From contig JAKLMB010000002.1 of the NCBI GenBank assembly GCA_022813625.1, forward strand, positions 1,054,001 to 1,118,000: a stretch of DNA of 64,000 nt, in the 5' to 3' direction. Made by a program: the position numbers and the translations under genes. Position 1 is the stretch's first letter. Each line of letters begins with the position of its first letter. Positions 22,279-32,785 of the stretch are shown here, in pieces. This stretch comes from Aaosphaeria pasadenensis. Its lineage: Eukaryota > Ascomycota > Dothideomycetes > Pleosporales. The notes under the pieces are model-generated. The model was not told where the DNA came from. It saw only the letters and a list, made by a program, of their open reading frames with translations, and did no database searches.

Positions 22279-24181
22279 ATGAATTCTCAAGGGGTCAGCG
22301 AGACCTCCAATGAGATTTCTAGCGTGGACTCTAGCGTTTATAGCAATCTCAACAAAGAAGGAGACCAGCATTCGGCCGATGTACAATCTGAGTACCTTGC
22401 TCACTATGGTCCCGGTTTATTCCATCCTGTCTATATTGGCGACACCTACAAGGAAGGACGGTATAAGATAGAGCAGAAGCTTGGTTGGGGAAGTACCTCT
22501 ACTGTGTGGGGAGCAAAAGATCTACAGTAAGTTTCCGTGCGATCCCACAGCAAGTCAATGGCTGCAAGTTGGCTTTTCACATTTCAAAGTACTAACATTT
22601 GGCAGTAACGACAAGTTCGTGTCCATCAAGGTCATAGAATCAAAGGCATCCGAAAGCAATAAGGAACTTCGAATCTTGCAACGACTTTGCGAGAGCACTC
22701 TAGAACATCCAGGACGCAAACACGTTATTAAGCTTCTTGACCATTTCTACCACGACGGCGTAAACGGACACCATCTTTGTATTGTCACCGAAGCAGCAGG
22801 ACAAACATTGTATGAATATGTCGACGCTAAAGGTCGGGGCATGCCAGGTCGCCTAGATGGCTCTGAGTGTCGCCTCTTTAGCCGGCAGCTCCTGCTTGCG
22901 GTTGACTTTATGCATAAGTGTGGCGTTGTCCACGGCGGTCAGTACAATGCGATGATTGCAATGTTCACGAAGGCTAACAACTTTTTAGAATTACACAATT
23001 CAAACATCATGTTGCTCTTACCCGAGTACTGTAACTATGATGAGCCATACATTTCGCAGGTCACTAGGGAAGATGGTAAACCTATAGACGAGCACATGCC
23101 AACGCACGTGGTCGGAAAGGCTACCACCTCTATCGATCACGATAAGAAGAAAGACATGAAGTTCGAACTAACCGTCAAGGTTGTAGACTTCTCTTTGTGT
23201 AAGCCCGTCTGACGCCCCCAAAGGAAGTATTCTATCTGACAATATGTTTCATCTAGCGTTCTTTGCCGACGAATTTCCGACCTCTGTTGCCACTATCCGT
23301 TCCATGCGCCCTCCCGAAATGATCATCGAAAGGCCCGTATCCAAAGCGATGGATGTATGGCAGCTTGCCTGTCTTGTAAGCAAATACCTTTTGAGCCCTA
23401 CTAATCTTCCAGAGTAATTTCTAACGTGTCTTAGACTTATTGGGCTGCCACGCGAAGTGATCTGTTTGACGTAACCTACGATACTCGCACCTTAATACCC
23501 CAGATCTACAAAGTGATTGGCGAGTCCTCCGCCGATTGGCTCTTGAGTGCTATGATAGAGGGCACAAAGAACGAACTCTGGAAGGATGTTCCACCTCCTT
23601 ACGGTAAGTAATTTCTTGCATTCTTAATTGACTTTCAACTAACAATGTAGACTTTGATGTTGAAAAACATGTCTTGGAGAAAAGGCTGCGCCTTAGAGTT
23701 TACCATCCTGATAAGAATCGTGATTACTGGTGGAAAATGACAGAACGCGATATCCAAAGGGAGGCTGAGGATGGCGAGCTTAATGAAAGAGTTGAAAAAA
23801 TATATAGCGAGAGGCTTAAGGAACAGAAGGAAGCTGCAGCTCTATACAAACCTCTGGAAGGGAGGCCTGAGGTTGGAAGGTATATAGTCATGCTTGGGAG
23901 GTACCTTCGGAGGATGCTAGTGGTTGACCCTGATCAACGTCCGTCAGCGGAAGAACTTCTTACGGAAGCATTCGTTCAGGATATGCACCAGGACGATTAC
24001 GTAGTAAGTAATCTGCGGGCGTAGTGTCGGATGTTGGTAGGCCTGTGGAGGTTATCTCTTAATCTGATTATCTCCCTTGGCTGCGTAGACTAAGAAGATC
24101 CCACTAGAGTCAGTACAGTCCAGTTCTTCGTACCGGCATACTTTGTCTAGTTCTATACTCGACGAGGACCTAAACGATTAG
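22279..24181 (+). CDS. SRPK-like protein kinase with altered catalytic loop
   Basis: Seven exons by hand: 22279-22526, 22606-22937, 22989-23198, 23257-23375, 23435-23603, 23651-24003 and 24089-24181, 507 residues, all GT-AG with matching phases. The kinase fold is clear: glycine loop KLGWGSTSTVWG (about 68-79), the ATP-binding Lys91 in VSIKV, an alpha-C KEL segment, and the SRPK-like RSMRPPEMI activation segment with DVWQLACL. The HRD-type loop reads VVHGELHNSN, so the catalytic base position is Glu194 instead of Asp, and DFG reads DFS (Asp260). SRPKs phosphorylate SR-type splicing factors; with the Glu change this copy may be weak or a pseudokinase. The last exon is supported by a GTAAGT donor inside the frame; without it the protein would stop at 24024. 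The real N-terminus is the ATG, not the TTG of the longer frame. Confidence 0.8.
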
Positions 24182-25970
24182 GAAACATCATCAAATCAAA
24201 TGTAGTTTAACCCGTGTGGACCTATCTTATGCTTAATGTCAATCTCCTTAAAGCAAATCGACAGTTAACGCAATCCTTTGTAGAGCAACACTGTGCACTA
24301 TTCAGCAGTCGCAGAAATAGAGCAAAATTCCTGAAGTTATTTCTATCTGTTGAGTTATTAGAGTGACGGTTCGTCTTGTTAAATTTCGATTGGTATATAT
24401 TCTTAGTAGTCCAAGTTAGCATCTTTATCTTTGAATGGCAAACAATGTCTTTTGCTGTGTCACTGGCATTGTTCTCTTCTCAGTGACTAATTCCATCCTC
24501 TCTCCTGTTCTTCACTGAATCAGTGGTGCAGAGTACCTCAGAACTCCATCTCCAGCGCCGCCTTTCCCAGTCAATTACAAGCACTACCACAGTAATCCAC
24601 TCACAATCCACTCACATCTCCACCCACAACCCCCCTCCAACCTCACTAACCCCCCTATACCGTAACACACCCTTGCTCCCTTGGAACCCGCCATTCATTC
24701 GAATACATCCACGGCGCGTAGATCTCAAACCGCTCACTCAATACTTCAACGCAGCCATCTTGACGGACCTTCGTCCCCTTGCTTTTCCAGTATGTCGATG
24801 TACCCTCCTCCCCCATCTCCCCCCTAAAACGAAGCTATTCGCGTGGCTCGCTATTCCATGAAACTTCTACCAGCAAGCAACGTGAGATAGATCCTCCGCT
24901 CAAACCAAGAAAAGCAGACCAAGCCCACGACCTCCATACCCACCACGCCTTTGCACCACGCCTCCAACAGCTCTCCCACGCCCCCTCATCATCACCCCTG
25001 AAACTACTGACGCTTAAATGCGTCTTCGCCGTCGCGCTTGCTCGGCTGGAAAACCCACCAACCTCACACCAGGCACGCACAATCAAGCACATTGTTCCGT
25101 GTGCCTAACACCCTGTCTACTGTTTCGAGAGTGTAGACATGCTAGCTTACGATCTACGATTTATGACATGGGTAAGCTATGACGGCGTGCCACGCATGCT
25201 ATGTATCAAGGGACTCAATGGTGTGGGATTGTGGGATTATAAGATTATAAATTATATATAGAAATATAGAGTATCTACCTAAGTTATTTATCTCTATCCT
25301 GTACACTCTACATGTATGTTCGAATTTACCACAATGCCACGTCTACGATTTCTACCTTTCGAACTGTGCACTTTTCTTTTGGCGAAGGGGGAGGGGTTAG
25401 ACGGGAGTGTCTTTGAGGAGGTTGTCGAAGGCGATCGGTGATATGGGTGGAAGGGAAGTCGTTACTGCGTGAGTGTGTGGGCGTCGTGGATGACGTACGG
25501 TATGTACACGATGGGTACCTAAGTTTCTAGGTACAGGTATGTAATGGGATGTTGTGGTTCTGTATGACTTTATCTACCTAATGTTCACTCAAGTACTCCC
25601 TCCGTACTGGGAAGAGAAATTTGGGATGGGTTTCATTTCATCCTGCAAGTACGGAGTGGGAATTACTTTTTCTCCATTTTGGCATTTTGGAAAAGGTCTG
25701 ATAATGGATGATGTTGCGGCTGATGATGTTGATGGTTGGTTTACAGGGGAGAGCGCGAAACTCTGACGTACGGTGCAGCCCTAACGCCATGCGATGCGCG
25801 GGCTGCCAACTCTGTTTCAACCTCCTCGCAGGCTAAGTAAACATCCCAGCGAGCCCAGCGGCCCAGGCCCGCCTACGAGCGCGAGGCAACCCACTGCACG
25901 CATCATGCCCGTGCCGTCCGCTCGTCATCATAAAATACTCGTAGCTACCTTGTATGTGCGGATAGCTATC
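24182..25970. other. Intergenic region, pyrimidine-rich, no supported gene
   Basis: About 1.8 kb. From 24520 to 25100 the plus strand is C/T/A-rich and holds two overlapping Pro/Ser/Thr-rich frames (24523-24861 and 24779-25108) that look compositional. An AT-rich block follows near 25230-25300. No motif, tRNA or repeat of note was found. Confidence 0.5.
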
Positions 25971-27131
25971 TCACCCCAAACCCAAGAGCCCTCCCCCACC
26001 GGCGCCGCCGCCCGTCCTCCTCGCCAGAGATGACGTTGCAGCACCCCCCAGCGGCAGACTGTGCACCGCGTTCCCGACCCGCGCCTTCACGGCGTCGAAC
26101 GGTGCGGCGGCGGCGGGGCGCGAGCCGAGCGTCGCGCGCACGTCGATGCCGCCCACGAGCTCGCGCCACGCTGCGTCGGGCTCGGCGAGGTTCCACGCGA
26201 TGCTGATGTGGAAATTTTGCGTGCGGTCGTCGGGGTCGCGGGGGGGTTGTTTATTTGACTTCATGCGCTTCGCGGAGGGAGTAGTGGTATCATCCTCCTG
26301 CATTGGACCCTCACCCGTCCCGCCGCTGGACGTGTAGAGGCCCTGGTGGCCCTCCTGCTGCGCGGCGGCGTTGCAGGCGGCGAGGAGGCGGTTGAGTTCG
26401 TCGTTGGGGGGCCTTGCGGTCCCGAGCACGAGGAACCAGCGGTTGCGCTGGAAGTTGGGGACCCATTTCAGGGAGGTGAATTCGACTTCGAAGGGCTTCA
26501 CGGAGGCCTTGCGCAGCCGCGAGGTGAGGGTTTCGAGGAAGGATTCGCGGGCGTCGGTTTTGAGCTGCAGGGTGCGCGAGAGGGAGATGTGGAGAGGTAA
26601 TGGGGCACCGAGTTGCGAGCGCAGGGAGGGCGTGATGGTGGGGATTGGGAGGGGTTTTGGCCGGGCGTCGTTTGCGCGTGTGAGGGTCGTTCGGACGGTT
26701 TCGATGATGGTTAGGAGGTGGTCGGATTCTGATTGTGAAGGTACCCCTTGGTCGCGTCAGGCATGGGGATCAGGCACATTGGTGTAGGTTTTGGTGAATG
26801 GAGTGATAGTTGGCTGGTCGCGTGAAGGAGAGAAGAGGTAGGTTGTAGAGTACGTACACTCAAGGTAGAGATGGGTAGGCCAATTGCCCTCGATATGAGG
26901 AATGGCACGCTTGCGGCCGCCATGGAGAGCAGGATCGTCGTTTGTACTGATGCGCGCGTTGGCGGAGTACAAGTCGTGAAATGCAGCCGGAAGCGGAGGC
27001 AGGTCAGAGGGTGAGGGTACAGAGGTAGAGGTATGTTTGCGCTTCAGGGTCTTGCTCGTCTTCGTATCGGTATGGGTGGGAAGGTCAGCATCGTCCGAGT
27101 CGGAATCGGAGTATTGGACTAATGAAGTCAT
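25971..27131 (-). CDS. USB1: USB1, U6 snRNA 3'-end phosphodiesterase
   Basis: Usb1/Mpn1 is a nuclear 2H phosphoesterase that trims the 3' oligo-U tail of U6 snRNA and protects it from decay. Two exons, 27131-26858 and 26746-25971, give 349 residues; the intron has a GTACGT donor and a CCAAG acceptor, and the junction creates the Trp of the YLEW segment. Both HxS motifs of the 2H fold are present: HIS at 144-146 within PLHISLSRT, and HIS at 271-273 within NFHISIAWN. The N-terminal part has SDSDSDD, a basic KRKHT cluster (likely nuclear import) and the conserved GNWPTHLYLE strand. A low-complexity loop (about 220-265) and a Gly-rich tail are typical of fungal copies. It is divergent from the Pal1-domain gene, with 963 bp between the start codons. 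Confidence 0.9.
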
Positions 27132-28094
27132 GATTGGTGGTGTTGTTATTATTACTGTTATTGTTGGAGAGCATGCATCGTATTGATTAGAGGTTGTTGG
27201 GTAAGCTGGTCTGGTACTATAGAATAGAAACTAAGGGTCAGGTGAGTGGTGCAATGGATCCATGGCCAGAACAATTGATAAGAGCAGAGTCACAACAGGG
27301 TCGAATCATTAATGTTAATTGATAGATTGGTCTGGTAGAATTATCGTAAAGGAACCTGTCACTGCTCGTACAGCTTTGTATAGCTTGTATAACCTCCCAG
27401 GGTGTCTCCCAGTGGATGAAGTTGGATGAAATTGATGAAAATAAATTCATGGGACGGTTGAAGGTTGAAGGGTCCATCCCCCGGTGACGCAGCTTGGTGC
27501 GACTAACCCGGAAGAGGCTAGATCGCGAGCGGGTCATCCGTGTTCGGGGGTCCAAGCTTCTGCATCCCACCAGTGACGTAACAACCGTCATTGGTCCAAT
27601 TCACTTCTTCGTCGGTTTTCGGGCTGCAAGGCAAGAAGAAGAGAAGTGAAGAGGGACGACGCCGGCGACGCCGTTTGTGGAGAGAAATGTTGAAGAGAAA
27701 CCAGGTAATAGGGAGGAAAGGACAGAACACTATCAGACGTCAATAGGGACTTATTGGATGAGTGGGAACCTACCTAACCCATACAATACGTACCCTATGA
27801 CATATGCCGCTCATACAGTCACTTAACATACGCGTCCCTGCCAAGCTCACGCACTTCCTAATATAGCCAGCCAACTCTTCCACCACCACCACTTCCACTT
27901 CCACTGCTATTACTATTACTATTACTACTACTACTACTACCTGCTCTCACCCACCACTTCCTCTCTCTCTTCCTTCTTCTCTTTCCTCCTCTAATACCAT
28001 ACCCATCCATCTACCTGGAAAAAGAACCTCACACTTCCTCCTCCCTCCACAACGCTCAACTCCACCGTCATCCGTAAATTCTAACTCTACCACA
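27132..28094. promoter_or_regulatory. Shared 5' region between USB1 and the Pal1-domain gene
   Basis: A 963-bp divergent interval that must contain both promoters. It holds simple repeats on the right side. Short minus-strand frames at 27238-27730 have no motif. No clear TATA box was assigned to either gene. Confidence 0.5.
27880..27942 (+). repeat. Simple-sequence tract (CCA/CTT/CTA triplets)
   Basis: Runs of CCA, then CTTCCA, then ATT/ACT and CTA triplets form a microsatellite-like tract about 155-215 bp upstream of the ATG at 28095, probably within the 5' UTR or promoter. The neighbouring sequence to 28090 stays C/T-rich, as is common before fungal start codons. Confidence 0.65.
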
Positions 28095-29487
28095 ATGTCT
28101 ACCAGCAAAGGCGCCGTCCAGGTGGGTAATCCCGCGCTGCCTCCTCCCTTGCGTAACCCCAAACCCTTCCACACCCGCTGACCCATATCCCTCTTCCTTC
28201 TCCCCAGGCGCAACATGAACTCATCGATCCTCTCATCGAACCCGACCCAAGCGACGAGACTGGCCTCAACTCGCACTTCAGATCGACTTTTGCTCCCGCG
28301 CCCCACCAGCGCCAGACTCAGTTACCCACTCCTCCGCACTCCGCTGGCCTGCAGGACAAGACTCCCTCCGCATCCATCCGCGAGCACCACACCGGAAGCA
28401 CCGTCGAAACCAACCCTTTCCGCCGCTCCACTGCATCTTCGCCCTCCCACCGCCATCACCACCACCAGTCCAAGCCCAGCAATGGCTTCAACGACCACCA
28501 AAGCAGGAGGTATGACGGTCCTTCTCCTCCATACTCCCCCCAACCTCCCCGCTCCTCCCATCCCTCGGGCCATCGTCATACCCAATCCCACTCCGCCTCC
28601 CAGTTTACCTCCGACCATCGCGCACTGGCTTTTGGGTCTATGAACGAGTCGCGCCCAAGGCGTTCCAGCCAGCCCTCCTCGACCAACGTTCCCTTCAGAG
28701 AGGGTGGTGGGCTTGGGCGCAGCACCTCCCTCCGCGAACGCTATCCGGGAGATATGTCACACAGGCCCCTAGACACCATCCGCAAGGATACCACTAGGGC
28801 TCATCGTGCTTACCATCTCAGGAAAAAGAATTTCCAGGGCACCGACACGATCGACCGCCTCGACGATTCGACCTTCAGCTACCATCATGAAGGTCCGTTC
28901 GATGCTGCCAATCTCGCCCGCAACAAGGACTGGAAGCACAGCCCCGTCGCCGCTGTCCAGTCTTCGAACGAGGAGGCTTTGAGGGCCACCCCGCGGGAGA
29001 ACATCGTCGATGCGCTCACCAAGCATCGGCCTTTGGAGGGCACTGCCAACATGCCGCCGGGCGTTCCCGACAAGTTGGGCCGAGTCCTCCACTATGAGGA
29101 GGGAACTGATCTGCACCGAGAGCCAGGTGTTAATGCATACAAGCGCTGGCCCGGCATGGTATGTGGATTTCGTCAAACGTGCTGACAACATGCTAACAAA
29201 AACAGGACTATCATCCCGAGGACCTGAAAGGCAAGGGCGAACCAAACTTCACCATTGACAATGCGATGAAGAACAAGAAGATTTATGGCGAGACCGGAAG
29301 CGAGATGCAGACCCGTCGCCGAAATCAGAGCGTCGGCACGGCTGATCTTGCTCCGACTGTACCAATCCACACAGGTTACGATCGTGACGGCGACCTGGGA
29401 AGGAGCAATTCCGTCGGCAAAGGTGTCGGCCATGCTCTGAAGAAGCGCTTCGGAAGCTTGCGCCGCCGCAAGGAGCAAGCAGCTTAA
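28095..29487 (+). CDS. Pal1-domain cell morphology protein
   Basis: Pal1 in fission yeast is a membrane-associated protein of growth zones and endocytic patches, needed for cylindrical cell shape. Three exons, 28095-28121, 28208-29158 and 29206-29487, give 419 residues; both junctions are phase 0. The first exon codes for only nine residues. The N-terminal 170 residues are low-complexity (Pro, Ser, His; TNPFRR). The Pal1 core follows: TIDRLDDSTFSYHHEGPFDAANLARNKDW corresponds to the family's VIDKLD...HHDGPFDA signature, at about residues 207-235. The C-terminus is basic (KKRFGSLRRRKEQ), which could bind membrane lipids or actin regulators. Serine-rich RSTSLRER and RRRNQSV sites look phosphorylatable. 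Family assignment rests on the signature; the N-terminal half has no recognised domain. Confidence 0.84.
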
Positions 29488-30953
29488 TTGGACAGTCCCG
29501 CGGCGAAGACGACACAGACCACAGAATATACGTCTGAACCCACCGGGGGGACTTCAACATTAGCGGAGCACATCGCACAGCAATGCGACGCACTAACGAC
29601 TTTTCACATGTACGAGTAACATCTGGGACCGAGTTTTTGATTCTGCTTTTTCCTTCAAACACACGTTTTGGACGATTAAGGGTCGGTTGGAGAAGGGAAA
29701 TAATGACGGGAATTGCGCGACGCAAGCAAAGGACATAGACTGTACAGTATACATCATCGGAAGGATCCGGACACACCTAGGACATGGCAGAGGGCAGGGC
29801 GTAGCGTAACATGCATTTTATTGTATCGAATAATGAGAACCATGACACATCACATACTACCAATCTTTTCTATTTAATTCATCCCGACCGAAAGTGATGT
29901 TAAAACCACATGATAGCTGCTGAGTATCTTGGCAGGTACGGTAGATATCGAAGCACCTAGCATCTAATTACTTGCCTCTAATCAATCACACGTTCACACA
30001 TCCAGTCCATATACACACAAGCAAGTCCATGACTCCACCAGTGCTCGCTCGTCTTTCGAATCAAAAAGCGTACCTACCAAACACACCACCACACGCCAAG
30101 TCTGGAACACCAGAATCTAACCAGCATCTACCTTCTTAACTGCACCATCCACGTCCTACTACCACCTTTTCCATTCCCAACAGTACAGGAGTGATAGTAA
30201 CCATAGCCTTACAACGCAAACTACCCACCTCAACCCATCACTCTCCGATCTCGAACACTCAACCTGGTTATTCATAGTACAACCGCCGTTGCCTTGAAGA
30301 AGTCGATCCGTAGGTACCTTACATTTCCATTGCTCTTTCCCACTCTACGATATAACAAGGCAAGTGCGCTGGTAAGTTGGTGTGTAAACAAGACAATCGA
30401 AGGGTAAGATCTTTGCGAGGGAATACGGCTGACTCCTACACGGAAAACGGGAATCTTGCAGATACATTACTTGTGGAATTTACGATTTTGCGTACTGCCG
30501 TTGCGAGGACTTTGTTTGTTTGATGAGATTGTTTGACTTTGGCAGAGTAATCTCCAGAACCGGGGACATGTCGAACCATGAGAGCGTGCGTGCGGACTGC
30601 GTTCGGTAGCTCCACGGTTGATACTGAGTCGCTACATGCTGATACAGTATCCTACATTTCGCGAAGATTTCTTCTGGAACGTCATGTAAATTGGAGCTAT
30701 CACCACAGCGGTCGTTGTTGTTCAGGGCAGTGTTTGAGCCTTCGCTTATCTGCATACTGTGCAGGGTGGGGTTGAGGCTGAGGCGACGACATGGGCGGTT
30801 ACAGAGACAACTGCATAGCCCCGCAGCACTCGACACCTCACTTCGAAGCTCTTTAAATTAGTGGAAGAAAACCCCTCTTACCAAAAGGGAACTTTGTGTG
30901 ATTGTGCACCGAAACTCAGCCATTGGTATATACCTAAGCGGCAACTTCTCGTC
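29488..30953. other. Intergenic region between the Pal1-domain and HeLo-E2 genes
   Basis: Contains the 3' UTR of the Pal1-domain gene and the 5' region of the HeLo-E2 gene, both on the plus strand. Minus-strand frames at 29249-29776 and 30480-30836 are antisense shadows or chance. No other feature was seen. Confidence 0.5.
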
Positions 30954-32543
30954 ATGGGGGAAGTCCTAGCCGGGGGCACGGCGATCCTCAGCCTTCCTGG
31001 CGTTTTCATGAGCTGTGTCCAATGCTTCGAGCTGATCCAGCAGGCCAAGAACTTCGAGCGGGATCTTCTGATATTGACGACGAAATTCAGTAACCAGCAG
31101 CTTCGATTCACCAAGTGGGGCGAAGCGTGCGGGTTTGGCTCGCCTGGTGGGTATCATCGGGGGTTGGATGAGCCGGTGCTTAAGGCCCATGTTGGACGTA
31201 CGTTCCAGAGCATCGAGATTCTGCTTGAGTCGGGAGTGAGGATTGTTAAGAAACATGAGGGCGATTTGGCGGGACAGGAGGCTGACGTAGCGGTGCAAGC
31301 TACGTTTCCGAGGTGGTCCTTGACTGCGGTCACGCGACGGCTGAAGAAAAGTCAACAGGCGAAGGGTTCGTTGGCGGTGGCCAAATGGGCAATCGCAGAC
31401 AAGAAGCAACTCGACGAGATCGTTCGACATCTGAATGATCTGATAGGCGATCTCGAGTCGCTCACCAAGGACCTGGGGGTTTCAGAGCGGCAGAGATATC
31501 TCGTCCAATATGAGATACAGAGCATTTCGGACACGACAACGCTGGAGCTCATTGAGGAGTCACGGATAGACGCTGAAGACATGATTTCAGAGACTGCCAG
31601 CGCGAGACTCCAGGATCTGAGCAGCGGGAGTGTTGCTTTCAGTTCTCAGCCCCCAAGTCGACGGGAGGTTTTGTCTGTGCCCGAAACGAAGAGTACCGCG
31701 GAAACGTATGCAACAGCTCTAGAACGAATTGATGAAGGGGAATCTGTCTCCGAAACGATTGAGACCTTAGAAATTTCATCTGAACTCGAGATCACGCAGA
31801 ACAGACGAATTATGAAGGATCTGCTCGGCGCCATACAACACATCAAGGAAGTACCAAGCGACCTAAGTCTGAAAGATCCAATGATGGTCGAAAAGTTCAA
31901 CAGTTTGAGTTTTGACGCATTTGATGAAGCATATGCCACCCATTCTCCTTCATGGGGCGACTTCAACCGCACTTATCCTCTTCGCATTACTGCGCAGCGG
32001 CTTCAGTTGGAATTGCAAAAGCTTGCACAAGAAATACATACATCTCCCTCTTCCCGGTGGTTCAACATTCATAATGTAAACGGCAGCCTTCGATACATTC
32101 TCGGAAGTTTGGCAGGTCCAGCCAATACCCCATACGAAGGCGGGATTTTTCATTTAGTATTTCGCACTCATAATCATTATCCTTTCGGACCGCCGACATG
32201 CCGCATGCTGACCAAAGTGTATCATCCAAATATCAATCCCAAAGGGGAAGTGTGTCTCGACCTCTTACGTGACCAATGGTCTCCCATCATGGATTTTCAT
32301 TGCATCTTGATTTCAATGACTTTGTTATTGGATAATCCTGGCTTAGAAGATCCCTTGGTCCCAGAGATTGCGGAGACATATATCAAAGATCGGAAAACAT
32401 ATGAAGAGAATGCCAGGGCTTACACGAGGAAATACGCTGACAAAATTGATTTTACCCCGGAAATCGTGCAAAGGTTCGTCGGGGCGTGCGCCGAGCTCGC
32501 CGAGGAAGATGCTGTGAGGAATGCCAGCGCTTCTCGGCAGTGA
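30954..32543 (+). CDS. HeLo domain fused to ubiquitin-conjugating (E2) domain
   Basis: Uninterrupted 529-residue frame starting at an ATG with G at +4; the longer frame upstream begins with GTG. Residues 1 to about 215 match the HeLo fold of HET-S-type fungal cell-death proteins: a short hydrophobic N-terminus (ILSLPGVFMSCVQCFELIQ), FERDLL, FTKWGEA, and later AKWAIADKKQLDEIVRHLNDL. HeLo domains can insert into membranes. After a linker, residues about 338-490 form a full UBC fold: TPYEGGIFHL, YPFGPP, the HPN motif at 424-426, catalytic Cys434 in GEVCLDLL, QWSP, then DPLVPEIA and DRKTYEENAR. Spacing from Asn426 to Cys434 is eight, as in UBE2D-type enzymes, so activity is likely. No NACHT, repeats or prion motif was seen. 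The gene is convergent with KRE33 (242 bp between stops). The fusion is in one frame without a splice, so it is not a model error. Confidence 0.9.
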   Translation: MGEVLAGGTAILSLPGVFMSCVQCFELIQQAKNFERDLLILTTKFSNQQLRFTKWGEACGFGSPGGYHRGLDEPVLKAHVGRTFQSIEILLESGVRIVKKHEGDLAGQEADVAVQATFPRWSLTAVTRRLKKSQQAKGSLAVAKWAIADKKQLDEIVRHLNDLIGDLESLTKDLGVSERQRYLVQYEIQSISDTTTLELIEESRIDAEDMISETASARLQDLSSGSVAFSSQPPSRREVLSVPETKSTAETYATALERIDEGESVSETIETLEISSELEITQNRRIMKDLLGAIQHIKEVPSDLSLKDPMMVEKFNSLSFDAFDEAYATHSPSWGDFNRTYPLRITAQRLQLELQKLAQEIHTSPSSRWFNIHNVNGSLRYILGSLAGPANTPYEGGIFHLVFRTHNHYPFGPPTCRMLTKVYHPNINPKGEVCLDLLRDQWSPIMDFHCILISMTLLLDNPGLEDPLVPEIAETYIKDRKTYEENARAYTRKYADKIDFTPEIVQRFVGACAELAEEDAVRNASASRQ

Positions 32544-32785
32544 CTCTGACGGTAGTGTTTCACCAGCGACTGTTGATTGATGGAAATGATACCGTATGAT
32601 CAAAATCACACGGTGGTACGTCAGATTGAAATAGACCTCAATGGAGAGAGAACTCATAGATATCTTGGATATATACGACAACAAACAAAGTACAGAATGC
32701 CATGTTCCCACCAACTCTTCGCGCCCATACGCCGCTGTTTTGCTTTATGCTACATTGCTAAGACGTCATTGTCCAACTTTTTTAT

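Noticed and set aside
24523..25108. Two overlapping Pro/Ser/Thr-rich plus-strand frames
   Set aside because: Both follow the C/T/A-rich composition, neither has a domain, and they overlap in different frames; no splice path improved them.
28322..28618. Minus-strand frame of 98 codons, Gly/Val-rich
   Set aside because: Antisense to the low-complexity N-terminal part of the Pal1-domain gene.
30966..31430. Minus-strand frame of 154 codons
   Set aside because: Antisense to the HeLo part of the HeLo-E2 gene, whose sense frame has clear family motifs.
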